From contig JANYGZ010000040.1 in assembly GCA_025362235.1 (NCBI GenBank), positions 1-63,138 of the forward strand: DNA of 63,138 nt, read 5' to 3'. The DNA comes from Ferruginibacter sp. GTDB lineage: Bacteria > Bacteroidota > Bacteroidia > Chitinophagales > Chitinophagaceae. Shown here piece after piece: positions 27,254 to 36,249 of this stretch. Numbering within the stretch: the first letter of the stretch is position 1; the number at the start of each line of letters is the position of its first letter. The notes under the pieces were generated by a model. That model did not search any database. It was not told where the DNA came from and saw only the letters and a list, made by a program, of their open reading frames with translations. The position numbers were made by a program, and so were the translations under genes.

Positions 27254-29260
27254 TCACTTTGACAGCAAATCAATATCCTTCACCTGCATGGGAAACCATA
27301 CCACCATTTCTCCTTTGCCCCTGTTGGCCCAGCTGTAATAGGGTATTGCACTAAATGGTTGCTTTACTGTTGCAATGCTTTCATTATTATTTATTACAAC
27401 TGCAGGCACTTCGGCTTTAACTATTGTTACGCCATTTAATAAACCCGGCATAAACTCAGTGCTGAATATTGTATTGGCGGGTATTATTATGTTGCTGGTT
27501 TTACCATTATTATCGGGCCACTCTGCACAATATATTAACGGGCCACGTTGCAAAGCAATTTTACCAATATCATCTTTTATGTTTTTATTGGCCACTACCA
27601 TTCTTACTTCCATTGGCAGGCTTAGTTCTATTTTATCATTCTTTTTCCATTGCCTGTTTATGGATGCATAACCATTTTGTATAGTGTAATCAAAAGCCAC
27701 ACCATTTACTTTTATTACCGGTTTTGCATCCGATTTGTTTTGAAACGTATAAAGGCTGGATGGAATGGCTTCATTTTGTGCCCAGCCCGGAATACGTATC
27801 ATCAAATTAAATGCAGTGGTTGCTTTGGGGTATATGTAAAATACCAATTCCCCGTCCCAGGGATAATTATTTTGCTGAACAACCTGAACAGGTTTATTAT
27901 GTATCATCAAATCTACATTGCTGTTTATAAAAAGATTGATGTACAGGTTATCTTCTTTTTGTGCATACATATAACCAGGCACTGAAGGTATCAACCGGAC
28001 AAGATTGGTAGGGCAGCATGAACATTCAAACCAACCGGAACGGGTTGCTTCCATATCCCCATGCTGAAAACTGTTTTTAATTTGCATGGCGTTGGTATAG
28101 AAAAAAGATTTTCCATCCAAGCCAACACCAGATATTAATCCATTGTACAAAGACTTTTCCAGTATATCTATATATTCAGCATCCCCATGCAATAAAAACA
28201 TTCGATAGTTCCAGTATACATTGGCAATAGCAGCACAGGTTTCATTATAGGCTGTTGCATTGGGCAGTTCATAATTGTCACCAAATCTCTCTCCATCACC
28301 AATGGCACCTACGCCACCCTGAACATACATTTTTTTGCCAACTACATTCGCCCATATTTTATCAATGGCCCTTACCAAACTATCATCGCCTGTTAATGCC
28401 GCTACATCAGCAACAGCAGCATATAAATAGCCTGCCCTTACTGCATGCCCTTCAGCTTCTTCCTGGTTAACCACGGCGATATTATCCTGCCAATAGGCAC
28501 CGCTTTTCCATGAATCTTTACTGGTTGAATCATATCCTTTATACCTGCCACGCTCTTCAATAAAAAATTTAGCAGTTGCCAGGTATTCTTTTTTACCTGT
28601 GATTCGGTACAATTTTACCAAACCCATTTCAACTATTTCATGGCCCGGGGCAACATGTTTTTTATCCGGACCAAATACAGCGCAAACCAGGTCGGCATTT
28701 TTTAATGCAATATTTAAAAGGTTTCTTTTTTTAGTAGCCTGGAAATGAGCGGCCGCAGCTTCATACAGGTGGCCAGCATTGTATAACTCATGGCTCAGCT
28801 CTCTTTCTTTTTCCCAACGCACTTTACCCAGCCATGGGCCAACGTTTTCCGGATCAATGGTACGGGCAGTATACAGGTAACCATCTGGTTCCTGCGCATT
28901 GCCGATAATTGTTATTAATGAATCAAGATAGGCTTCCAGTTTTGCATCGGGATGCACGGCTAGGGAAAAAGAAGCACCCTCCAGTGTTTTATAAATATCT
29001 GTATCATCAAAAGGATACCTGGTGCAAAATTTCCCTTTCTTTTTTGCAGCCATAATAAAATTATTTACACGGCCGGTACTTTGGCAACGCTCAAAAGAGG
29101 CAGGAATAGTAACCGTTCTATTGATCTCAATCCTTGGCAGCCAAAAATTATCTGTAAGCTTTACCTGTGTAAAAGCAACTCCCTGTATTGTATAATCCTT
29201 CTGTTGTCCAAACAGAAAATTGCTGGCGCACAGCATTAATAAAAGGGAAATATTTTTCAT
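27254..29260 (-). CDS. Beta-L-arabinofuranosidase, GH127
   Basis: 668 residues with a signal peptide cut near LFGQ, so exported. GH127 enzymes carry a zinc-held cysteine nucleophile; here the motif is GWFECSCCPTNLVRLIPSV, with the preceding Cys and Glu in YNETCAAIANVYWNYRMF. N-terminal VKLTDNFWLPRIEINRTVTIP is typical. The barrel (residues about 25-440) is followed by beta domains. It removes beta-L-arabinofuranose, as found on plant hydroxyproline-rich proteins, complementing the alpha-specific GH51. Same strand as araD and araA, with repeats in both gaps. Confidence 0.93.
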   Translation of the reverse strand: MKNISLLLMLCASNFLFGQQKDYTIQGVAFTQVKLTDNFWLPRIEINRTVTIPASFERCQSTGRVNNFIMAAKKKGKFCTRYPFDDTDIYKTLEGASFSLAVHPDAKLEAYLDSLITIIGNAQEPDGYLYTARTIDPENVGPWLGKVRWEKERELSHELYNAGHLYEAAAAHFQATKKRNLLNIALKNADLVCAVFGPDKKHVAPGHEIVEMGLVKLYRITGKKEYLATAKFFIEERGRYKGYDSTSKDSWKSGAYWQDNIAVVNQEEAEGHAVRAGYLYAAVADVAALTGDDSLVRAIDKIWANVVGKKMYVQGGVGAIGDGERFGDNYELPNATAYNETCAAIANVYWNYRMFLLHGDAEYIDILEKSLYNGLISGVGLDGKSFFYTNAMQIKNSFQHGDMEATRSGWFECSCCPTNLVRLIPSVPGYMYAQKEDNLYINLFINSNVDLMIHNKPVQVVQQNNYPWDGELVFYIYPKATTAFNLMIRIPGWAQNEAIPSSLYTFQNKSDAKPVIKVNGVAFDYTIQNGYASINRQWKKNDKIELSLPMEVRMVVANKNIKDDIGKIALQRGPLIYCAEWPDNNGKTSNIIIPANTIFSTEFMPGLLNGVTIVKAEVPAVVINNNESIATVKQPFSAIPYYSWANRGKGEMVVWFPMQVKDIDLLSK

Positions 29261-29310
29261 ATGCTTTTCCGGTTATTTAAAATTTAGCGTCGTTCATTTT
29301 ATTTTTTGTG

Positions 29311-29470
29311 GCCTCATCCCTCATTCCCTTCTGCCGAAGAGAAGGGACGGCACTTCATTTATTTAATAAACATTTTACCGTCCATTTCAAGCCTCATCCC
29401 TCTTTCCCTTCTCCCGAAGAGAAGGGACGGCACTTCATTTATTTAATAAACATTTTACCGTCCATTTCAA
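29311..29470. repeat. 80 bp tandem duplication between araD and GH127
   Basis: 29311-29390 and 29391-29470 are the same 80 bases with only two small differences (TCATTC/TCTTTC, CTGCCG/CTCCCG). Each copy contains a hairpin TCCCTTCT/AGAAGGGA. Further right, 29545-29575 holds CCTCCCCTCGGGGGAGGTCA, another hairpin-rich intergenic repeat that supplies the end of araD. Confidence 0.9.
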
Positions 29471-29566
29471 CTTTATTTTTCTATTCATCTATAACATAAC
29501 CAGCATACTACTAAGCATACACTTCAAATTTTTGAACTCTTGCCTTGTTCCTCCCCTCGGGGGAGG

Positions 29567-30274
29567 TCAGGAGGGGCTTTGCCCATAATAACTATCCGGG
29601 CCATGTTTGCGTTCAAAGTGTTTTTTAATCAATGCCTCTTTTAACCTTGGAGCATTGGCATTTACCTGTTCTGTCAGTAAAGCCATTTTTGCAATAGATT
29701 CTAAAACGGCACTATTGTACACAGCCTTTTGCGGTGTTTTACCCCAGGTAAATGGCGCATGGTTTCCTGCCAGTATCATTTCCATTTCTTCGTAAGTAAG
29801 CCCTTTTTCCTTTAGCTCATTTATTATCTGAAAACCGGTTTCATATTCGTAATTGCCTTTTATCATTTCATCATTCATGGGTGGTGCGCAGGGAATATCG
29901 GCTGTGGTATGGTCAGCATGAGTGGTACCAAAAATGGGAATGCTCCGCAGGCTTTGTGCCCACGCGGTTGCATAAACCGAATGTGTATGCGCAATACCAC
30001 CAATATTTTGCCAATGCCTGTACAATACAGCATGCGTCAGAGTATCAGACGAAGGCCTTAGATCTCCCTCTACTGTTTTACCATCAAAATCAACAATCAC
30101 CATTTTTTTGGGCGACAGGTCTTCATAAGCAATACCACTGGGCTTAATGGCAAACACACCTAATGATCTGTCGGCAGCGCTTACATTACCAAACGTAAAC
30201 AATACTAACCCTAATTTAGGCAATTGCATATTGGCTTCATAAGCAGATTCCTGTATTGCCTGGTATTTACTCAT
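29567..30274 (-). CDS. araD: L-ribulose-5-phosphate 4-epimerase
   Basis: 235 residues of the class II aldolase/AraD family. It converts L-ribulose-5-phosphate to D-xylulose-5-phosphate, the last step of the pathway. Features: LVLFTFGNVSAADR near the N-terminus, GIAHTHSVYATAWAQS with zinc His residues, IFGTTHADH, and a further His in NHAPFTWG. Homologues usually stop at YYGQ; here three extra codons (Ser-Pro-Ser) and the stop come from the adjoining GC-rich repeat. It follows araB by 164 bases. Confidence 0.96.
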   Translation of the reverse strand: MSKYQAIQESAYEANMQLPKLGLVLFTFGNVSAADRSLGVFAIKPSGIAYEDLSPKKMVIVDFDGKTVEGDLRPSSDTLTHAVLYRHWQNIGGIAHTHSVYATAWAQSLRSIPIFGTTHADHTTADIPCAPPMNDEMIKGNYEYETGFQIINELKEKGLTYEEMEMILAGNHAPFTWGKTPQKAVYNSAVLESIAKMALLTEQVNANAPRLKEALIKKHFERKHGPDSYYGQSPS

Positions 30275-30438
30275 CCTGTTTTATTTATTGCATTTATGTG
30301 AATGGTCAATGGTCAATGGTGAAAAAATGAAAAGTAGTCAAATTCATTGATCAATTTTTTACTTTCAAAATTTATTCACTATTTAATTCTGTCATTCCCC
30401 ATCAATTTACACATTATCAATTATCAATTTTTCAATTA

Positions 30439-32103
30439 TCAATTTGTCTCAACAAGCTTTCCAAATTCCAAATACCTTTCATAGCGCTTTTTGTAACCAT
30501 CTACTTTGGTTTTATCAGGAAAATAGGTTGCATCAAAACCCTGTCCCATCGCTTCCATCGCATCTTCTACTTTAGCATAAATGCCTCCGGCTGTAGCTGC
30601 AAACATGGCAGCACCCAAAGCGCAGGTTTGTTCGGACCGGTGAATACGGATTGGCATGTCCATTACATCTGCCATCATCTGCATAATAAAAGGCGATTTT
30701 TTTGCAACGCCGCCAATACCAATTAATCCTTTTACCGGTACGCCCTGCTCATTAAAACGGTCTACAATTGCTTTGGCTCCAAAGCAGGTTGCTTCTGCAA
30801 TGGCCCTGAAAATTCTTGGCGCATCTGTTCCCAAATTCAAACCGGCAATAGCACCTTTTAATAATTGGTTAGCATCAGGTGTACGGCGGCCATTAAGCCA
30901 ATCCAACGCCAGTTCATTGCTTTCGAGTAATGGTACCAGGTTTGCCTGGGCACTTAATTGGGCAATAATATTATTGGTAGTTTCTTCAATTAATTTTGCG
31001 GCGGTATCGCCATCAATAATTGCAGACTTTGGCAATAATTCGTGTAGAGGCCATGCCAGTATATTTTTAAACCAGGCATAAGCATCTCCAAAAGCAGACT
31101 GGCCTGCTTCCATGCCCATCATTCCCGGAATAACCGAACCCGGCACCTGGCCACAAATACCATTAATCAGCTTTCCCTTCACTTCGTTTATTGGGGCTAC
31201 CAGCATATCGCAGGTAGATGTGCCCATTACCTTGCTTAAGTGATATGGTTCTATCTGTCCGCCTACTGCACCCATGTGTGCATCAAATGCGCCTACACCA
31301 ATTACCACATTTGTTGAAAGCCCTAATATTTTGGCCCATTTGTCAGAAAGATGGCCGGCAGGTTCCGCGGCAGTATATGTTTTTGTAAATAATTTTTTGG
31401 TGAACCCCTTTAACAAAGGGTCAAGAGACGCAAAAAAATCATCAGGTGGTAAGCCGTTAAAATCATTGCTCCATAAGGCTTTGTGGCCTGCACTGCATAC
31501 CCCACGTTTCATTTGTTGTACATCTTTGCCGCCCGACAATAAAAAGGGGATCCAGTCGCAATGTTCCACCCAGGAGCAGGTGGCATTGCTAACTTCCACG
31601 TCTGCACGAAGGATGTGCAACAGCTTTGCCCAGAACCATTCAGAAGAATAAATACCACCAACATATTGCAGGTAATTGATGTCAAATTTTTTGGCATGCT
31701 CATTTATTTCCCCTGCTTCTTTTGTTCCCGTATGGTCTTTCCATAAAACAAACATGGCATTTGGATTTTGTTCAAAAGCGGGCAGCATTGCCAAAGGTGT
31801 ACCTGTTGCATCAACTGCTACCGGTGTTGAACCGGTGGTATCTACCGAAATGGCTTTTATACTGGCTGCAATTGAAGTACCCACCTGTTGAAGGCAGCTT
31901 TTAATGGTGTACTCCAAACCTTCTGTATAATCAAGCGGGTGTTGACGGAATTGATTTTGTAAAGCATCGCAATACAAACTTTTTTTCCAGCGGGGGTAAT
32001 AAAAGACTGCCTCCGCAATTTCATTTCCGTTAGCAGCATTTACTATGATGGAACGTACAGAATCTGTACCGTAATCAACTCCAATTACATATTGATTATT
32101 CAT
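30439..32103 (-). CDS. araB: Ribulokinase
   Basis: About 554 residues of the FGGY kinase family that phosphorylates L-ribulose. It opens VIGVDYGTDSVRSIIVNA, the typical AraB phosphate loop, and has EHCDWIPFLLSG, GAFDAHMGAVGGQ (catalytic Asp), GTSTCDML and GIGGVAKKSPFIMQMMADV. The ATG at 32103 is chosen because it gives the family N-terminus and lies just inside a good promoter; 17 codons further up are open but cross the promoter. First gene of the minus-strand arabinose cluster. Confidence 0.97.
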   Translation of the reverse strand: MNNQYVIGVDYGTDSVRSIIVNAANGNEIAEAVFYYPRWKKSLYCDALQNQFRQHPLDYTEGLEYTIKSCLQQVGTSIAASIKAISVDTTGSTPVAVDATGTPLAMLPAFEQNPNAMFVLWKDHTGTKEAGEINEHAKKFDINYLQYVGGIYSSEWFWAKLLHILRADVEVSNATCSWVEHCDWIPFLLSGGKDVQQMKRGVCSAGHKALWSNDFNGLPPDDFFASLDPLLKGFTKKLFTKTYTAAEPAGHLSDKWAKILGLSTNVVIGVGAFDAHMGAVGGQIEPYHLSKVMGTSTCDMLVAPINEVKGKLINGICGQVPGSVIPGMMGMEAGQSAFGDAYAWFKNILAWPLHELLPKSAIIDGDTAAKLIEETTNNIIAQLSAQANLVPLLESNELALDWLNGRRTPDANQLLKGAIAGLNLGTDAPRIFRAIAEATCFGAKAIVDRFNEQGVPVKGLIGIGGVAKKSPFIMQMMADVMDMPIRIHRSEQTCALGAAMFAATAGGIYAKVEDAMEAMGQGFDATYFPDKTKVDGYKKRYERYLEFGKLVETN

Positions 32104-32124
32104 GACTTGCAGGCAATAGTTAAT

Positions 32125-32154
32125 CAAATATATTATTATTTGTAAAAATGACAA
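32125..32154 (-). promoter_or_regulatory. araB promoter with overlapping palindrome
   Basis: On the minus strand TTG (32152-32154), 19 bases, then TATATTTG (32125-32132): a full match to the Bacteroidota -33/-7 pattern. The -7 box is one arm of the inverted repeat CAAATA...TATTTG at 32125-32142, a possible AraR operator. The box ends about 21 bases before the araB ATG. Confidence 0.7.
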
Positions 32155-32350
32155 TTATTTTTTTTTGACTGCCTGTTTCTTGTTTTATAATGACCAGTTT
32201 AGCTAAAACTAAAAATGGTGTTGGGCAATATAATAGTCATCGCCTTACAAACAGTGCTGATAAAATTTAAAATACAATTGTACCTGGATTGATATTACAT
32301 TTACCTGCCAATCTAAGACCGGCTTATTAAATACCTAAAATTGAATTATT

Positions 32351-32815
32351 ATGAAAAAAATTGAACTGGAAGCATTTAAACTGATTGGCCTGGCCTTAGA
32401 AAAAAAGACAACCAATGAAAATGGCCAAGCTGGAATTGATTGCGGGAACCTGTGGCAAAAGTTTGAAAAAGGAGATTATGCAAATAAAATCCCTGGTAAA
32501 TTAAGTGAAGAAATATTTGCAGTATACCATCAATATGATGGCGACCATACAAAACCGTATGCGTATTTTATAGGTTGTAAAGTAAGCCCTGAAACTAAAC
32601 TGCCCGAAGGGATGGATAGTATAATGATACCAGCCGGAATATATCGGCAAATTACTGCCAAAGGAAAAATACCCGATTGCATTATTAATGTTTGGCAAAC
32701 AATATGGAGTACTGATATTAACAGGGCTTACCAGGCAGATTTTGAAGTGTATGATGACCGCAGTAAAGACTGGAACAATGCAGAAGTAGAAGTCTTTCTT
32801 TCCGTTAAAAATTAA
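32351..32815 (+). CDS. GyrI-like / effector-binding domain protein
   Basis: 154 residues of the GyrI-like (AraC effector-binding) fold, standing alone without a DNA-binding domain. Seen: opening strand FKLIGLALEKKTTNENGQAG, FAVYHQYDGDHTKPYAYFIGCKVS in the centre, and the usual ending strand with VEVFLSVKN. The family binds small hydrophobic or cationic ligands, and some members hydrolyse or sequester toxins. It is divergent from araB; involvement in arabinose use is possible but not indicated. Start ATG at 32351 after an A/T-rich leader. Confidence 0.8.
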   Translation: MKKIELEAFKLIGLALEKKTTNENGQAGIDCGNLWQKFEKGDYANKIPGKLSEEIFAVYHQYDGDHTKPYAYFIGCKVSPETKLPEGMDSIMIPAGIYRQITAKGKIPDCIINVWQTIWSTDINRAYQADFEVYDDRSKDWNNAEVEVFLSVKN

Positions 32816-32832
32816 TCCATGAATATTGGCGG

Positions 32833-33150
32833 TTAAGATGTCTCCTGATCTCTTTTTAAAGTTATTGATGGGTCCCTTCTGTCATAAATGATTGCAGTAA
32901 TAATTATGGTATCGTTTTCAACAAAAAAGTGGATTGCGTAGGGGAAAGTTACTGTATGTGCAATCCTAACATTCTTATACCTGATTGCAAAAGCCCGAAG
33001 GTTTTCAAGTATTTGCAGGATTGCAGCCTTAACCTCTTGTGCAAACCGGTTACTTAAACCCTTTACCTGCCTTGATGCATACCATTTTCGGGCTTGCCTG
33101 AATTCATCAACAGCATTTGGCAAAATGTAATAAGTTTTAAAAGGTTTCAT
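32833..33150 (-). CDS. ParE/RelE-family toxin
   Basis: 105 residues with the RelE/ParE layout: EFRQARKWYASRQVKGLSNRF helix, then an Arg-rich strand (FAIRYKNVRIAHTVTFPYAIHFFV) and a final AIIYDRRDPS. The family either cleaves mRNA on the ribosome or poisons gyrase. The gene overlaps the antitoxin gene before it by 14 bases, the usual arrangement for coupled translation. Confidence 0.88.
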   Translation of the reverse strand: MKPFKTYYILPNAVDEFRQARKWYASRQVKGLSNRFAQEVKAAILQILENLRAFAIRYKNVRIAHTVTFPYAIHFFVENDTIIITAIIYDRRDPSITLKRDQETS

Positions 33151-33361
33151 CCTTATCCAATTCTTTTATAAAATCGTCAAGGGGCACCATTTCATCTGGG
33201 TGATTTTTAACGAAATCAAGTCGCTGATTAATTATTTTTTTTTGCCATTGTGGAAGGTCTTCCAAACCATCGTATTTTTCAGTAAGCTGGTTCCACTCTT
33301 GTATTGGAACAACTACAGCTGTGGTATTACCATTATTATCTTGCAAATATTGTAAGTTCAT
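33137..33361 (-). CDS. Antitoxin paired with the ParE/RelE-type toxin
   Basis: 74 residues, upstream of and overlapping the toxin gene. The N-terminal half has a strand and VVPIQEWNQLTEKYDG helix as in Phd/RelB-type or related small antitoxins; the C-terminal half is acidic (ELDKDETF end), the part likely to wrap the toxin. The family is not certain, but gene order and size make the role likely. Confidence 0.75.
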   Translation of the reverse strand: MNLQYLQDNNGNTTAVVVPIQEWNQLTEKYDGLEDLPQWQKKIINQRLDFVKNHPDEMVPLDDFIKELDKDETF

Positions 33362-33503
33362 ACTTCAGTTTTTTCTTTTATAAAGTTAATAAAATTCTTC
33401 CCTTTAAAGTAAAATAATATGCTTACCGAACCTGATGATTTTTATTTTTGTAAATTATGCATTGAATCCTTTAACTTTATTCCTCACACACCCGATAACG
33501 ATT

Positions 33504-34616
33504 ATGATACAACCAGCCACCACTTCACAAAGATTATATTCTCTTGATGCGCTCCGCGGATTCGATATGTTTTGGATAATAGGCGGAGAAGAAATTGTTC
33601 ATGCCATGTACAAGGCAACCGGCAACTCTTTTTGGGGAGGCTTTGCTGAGGAACTCACACATCCTGCATGGAATGGTTTTCATTTTTACGATTTGATATT
33701 TCCCCTGTTTCTTTTTATAGCAGGTGTTGCTACACCCTATTCTGTAGGCCGTGAACTTGAAAAAGGAAAGAACAAAAATCAATTGTTATTGCGTGTAATT
33801 AAAAGAGGGTTGCTGCTTGTGTTATGTGGCTTAATTTACAATAACGGTTTGCAGATAAAGCCGCTTGCTGAAATAAGGTTTGGCAGTGTGCTTGGGCGCA
33901 TTGGGCTTGCATATATGTTTGCCAATATTATTTACTTATATACCAAACAACGTGGTCAAATTATCTGGTTTTGTTCTTTGCTTGTTGGTTATTGGCTGTT
34001 ATTAAAATTTACCTCGGCACCAGGCTTTTTGCCCGGAGACCTTACCATGGAAGGCAATTTTGCTTCGTATATTGACCGTACCATTATGCCGGGCAAACTA
34101 TATCTTGGCATCCACGATCCTGAAGGCATAACATCAACTATACCTGCTATAGGCACAGGGCTATTGGGAATTTTAACCGGAAATTTTTTGAAGAACAACT
34201 CCATGAGCCAGCAAAAAAAAGTTATCTATTTATTTATTACAGGTATCGTATTCGTTATCCTGGCGCATGTATGGAACCTGGATTTCCCTATCAATAAAAA
34301 TTTATGGACCAGTTCATTTGTGCTGAATGTTGGCGGGTATAGCATGATACTGCTATCGGTATTTTATTATATTATTGATGTATTGGGATATAAAAAATGG
34401 GCATTCTATTTTAAAATAATCGGTATGAACTCTATTTTAATTTATATGAGTGGTGCTTTTATCAATTGGGAATATATGACCATGGGATTTTTTAAATGGC
34501 TGGGACAATTACTTGGCGACCCCTTTAATGCTGTAGCGCTGGCCATTTGTTATGTAATGTTGAAATGGGCATTTTTATATTTTATGTATAAGAAAAATGT
34601 TTTTTTAAGGGTGTAA
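33504..34616 (+). CDS. Membrane acyltransferase, heparan-glucosaminide N-acetyltransferase-like (DUF5009)
   Basis: About 370 residues with ten or so membrane helices. It opens RLYSLDALRGFDMFWIIGGEE, the signature of the NagX/HGSNAT-like family; a conserved His-Pro-Ala-Trp-Asn-Gly-Phe-His follows, with the catalytic-type His. The family is thought to acetylate amino sugars across the membrane, often in polysaccharide breakdown loci. Start at 33504 is preferred: a -7-like box TATTTTTG lies at 33443-33450, inside the upstream open frame. Single gene. Confidence 0.85.
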   Translation: MIQPATTSQRLYSLDALRGFDMFWIIGGEEIVHAMYKATGNSFWGGFAEELTHPAWNGFHFYDLIFPLFLFIAGVATPYSVGRELEKGKNKNQLLLRVIKRGLLLVLCGLIYNNGLQIKPLAEIRFGSVLGRIGLAYMFANIIYLYTKQRGQIIWFCSLLVGYWLLLKFTSAPGFLPGDLTMEGNFASYIDRTIMPGKLYLGIHDPEGITSTIPAIGTGLLGILTGNFLKNNSMSQQKKVIYLFITGIVFVILAHVWNLDFPINKNLWTSSFVLNVGGYSMILLSVFYYIIDVLGYKKWAFYFKIIGMNSILIYMSGAFINWEYMTMGFFKWLGQLLGDPFNAVALAICYVMLKWAFLYFMYKKNVFLRV

Positions 34617-34823
34617 GTATTTCCTTTATTTAGATAATTACTTTACCGCCTAATCGATATCCTTCCGTATAGCTTTGAATTATTTTTAGCTGCGGGTCAC
34701 ATTATTGCTCACACACAAAGAAAAATTTTTAGTCGTCTCAAATAAAATAACAAATTCTGTGACAATTTAAAGCTGCCTGCGAATAATATAATTATTACAA
34801 CATAAATATATAAAAACAGCAAG

Positions 34824-35330
34824 GTGACAGACGCAAAATTACAGGAAGAACAATTCATTGATTTTCTTGAAAACAATAAGGGATTAATTGTAAAGGTTGC
34901 CGGCATTTATTGTTACGACCATGATGAAAGAAGGGATTTAATACAGGATATCATTTTACAGCTTTGGAGGGCCTTTCCAAAGTTTGATTCGGCTTATGCA
35001 ATTTCTACCTGGACCTACAGGATTGCCCTGAATGTTTCCATCTCATATTTAAGAAAAAATACTACCAGGAAGAAGGCTATAGCTGAATATCAGCATCAGC
35101 TTGATTTTGTACAATGGGACAACCAATTTGTTGATGAAAGACTGGAACAATTATACCAATTCATCGATTTTTTGCAACCTATTGACAAGGCCATTATAAT
35201 GCTGCATTTTGATGGTATTAAGAATAAAGAAATAGCAGAAATATTGGGGCTCAACCCAACCAATGTATCCACCAAATTACAGCGTATAAAAGAAAAACTC
35301 AGTACACATTTAACAACTTTAAAAAAATAA
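34824..35330 (+). CDS. ECF-type RNA polymerase sigma factor
   Basis: 168 residues with sigma region 2 (HDERRDLIQDIILQLWRAFPKFD...ISTWTYRIALNVSI) and region 4 (LQPIDKAIIMLHFDGIKNKEIAEILGLNPTNVSTKLQRIKEKL). It starts at GTG 34824. The next gene begins four bases after its stop and encodes a membrane protein, as expected for a sigma/anti-sigma pair. The target promoters cannot be read from here. Confidence 0.93.
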   Translation: MTDAKLQEEQFIDFLENNKGLIVKVAGIYCYDHDERRDLIQDIILQLWRAFPKFDSAYAISTWTYRIALNVSISYLRKNTTRKKAIAEYQHQLDFVQWDNQFVDERLEQLYQFIDFLQPIDKAIIMLHFDGIKNKEIAEILGLNPTNVSTKLQRIKEKLSTHLTTLKK

Positions 35331-35334
35331 TATA

Positions 35335-35949
35335 ATGGAATACCAGGAATTAATTACCATTTGGAACAGCTCAAATGCTGAATTGAATACCAACATTCAA
35401 ATAAACCGCAAACTGATAAAAGAAGTTGGTTTTAAAAAAATAAAATCACATTTAACCGAAATTAAATGGTCGGCATTTTTGGAATTATTTATTGGCTTTT
35501 TCTGGACACGTTTTTTGGTTGGCTTTTTTATCAATAATTTTGGGGATATAAAATTTTTCGCTACGGCCATCCTGCTATTAATTTTTGCAATGTATAGTGT
35601 GGTATTAAACTGCTACAAACTGAAATTATATTTTTCAGTAGATACCAGGTTTTCTGTGGTGGAGACTCAGAAAAAAATAGAGCGTTTAAAAAACATACAA
35701 TTGTTCGATACAAAATCGCTGTATATTATCATTCCCCTGTTTTCAGCTCCCTTTATGATTGTTATTGCAAAAGCCTTTTTACATATTGATTTATTTGCGT
35801 TGGGCATTCTTGGCAAAGGCTTACTATATTATACTTTTGGCGCTTTCATCATAGCGGTCATCGTTGTATTTTTCTTACGAAAATATCCCGGCAAAAGTTT
35901 CCAGGAATCAATTGCGTTTTTGAATGAATTAAAAGAAGCTGAAGAATAA
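35335..35949 (+). CDS. Membrane protein, probable anti-sigma partner
   Basis: 204 residues: a soluble N-terminus of about 40 residues (EYQELITIWNSSNAELNTNIQINRKLIKE) and four membrane helices (around 48-66, 72-92, 130-150, 160-182). Position directly behind the ECF sigma gene, four bases away, suggests that the N-terminal part binds the sigma factor. No known anti-sigma domain is recognisable, so this is inferred from context. Confidence 0.65.
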   Translation: MEYQELITIWNSSNAELNTNIQINRKLIKEVGFKKIKSHLTEIKWSAFLELFIGFFWTRFLVGFFINNFGDIKFFATAILLLIFAMYSVVLNCYKLKLYFSVDTRFSVVETQKKIERLKNIQLFDTKSLYIIIPLFSAPFMIVIAKAFLHIDLFALGILGKGLLYYTFGAFIIAVIVVFFLRKYPGKSFQESIAFLNELKEAEE

Positions 35950-35961
35950 AAATGAAAGGTT

Positions 35962-36115
35962 CTTAGAAGCTGTCCAAAAATAGGATTTTCATTTGCCATC
36001 TCGAGGTTGGTGGGGCGCAACCTCGGCTAACCCGCCGTGGCCGATGTCCCCACCGGCCACTTCTTAAGTTATAAGGTATGTCTTGTCCTAAAATAATTTT
36101 TAGACAGCTTCTTAG
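35962..36115. mobile_element. MITE-like element with ~20 bp terminal inverted repeats
   Basis: A ~154 bp stretch begins CTTAGAAGCTGTCCAAAAAT and ends in the inverted form ATTTTTAGACAGCTTCTTAG, 18 of 20 bases matching. The inside is GC-richer and holds hairpin CGAGGTT/AACCTCG near 36002-36027. No gene inside. The size and ends fit a miniature transposable element; no clear target duplication is seen. Confidence 0.7.
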
Positions 36116-36249
36116 TTAACCTTAGTAGAATACAATTTTTATAGCAGCCGATAATGGCTGTTTAACCTTAAGATTTGTTTAAGGTTAGTTGTTTTATATT
36201 TGATTGTTAAACACCGGCAGTTGCGGATATATCATGAAATTATAACACT

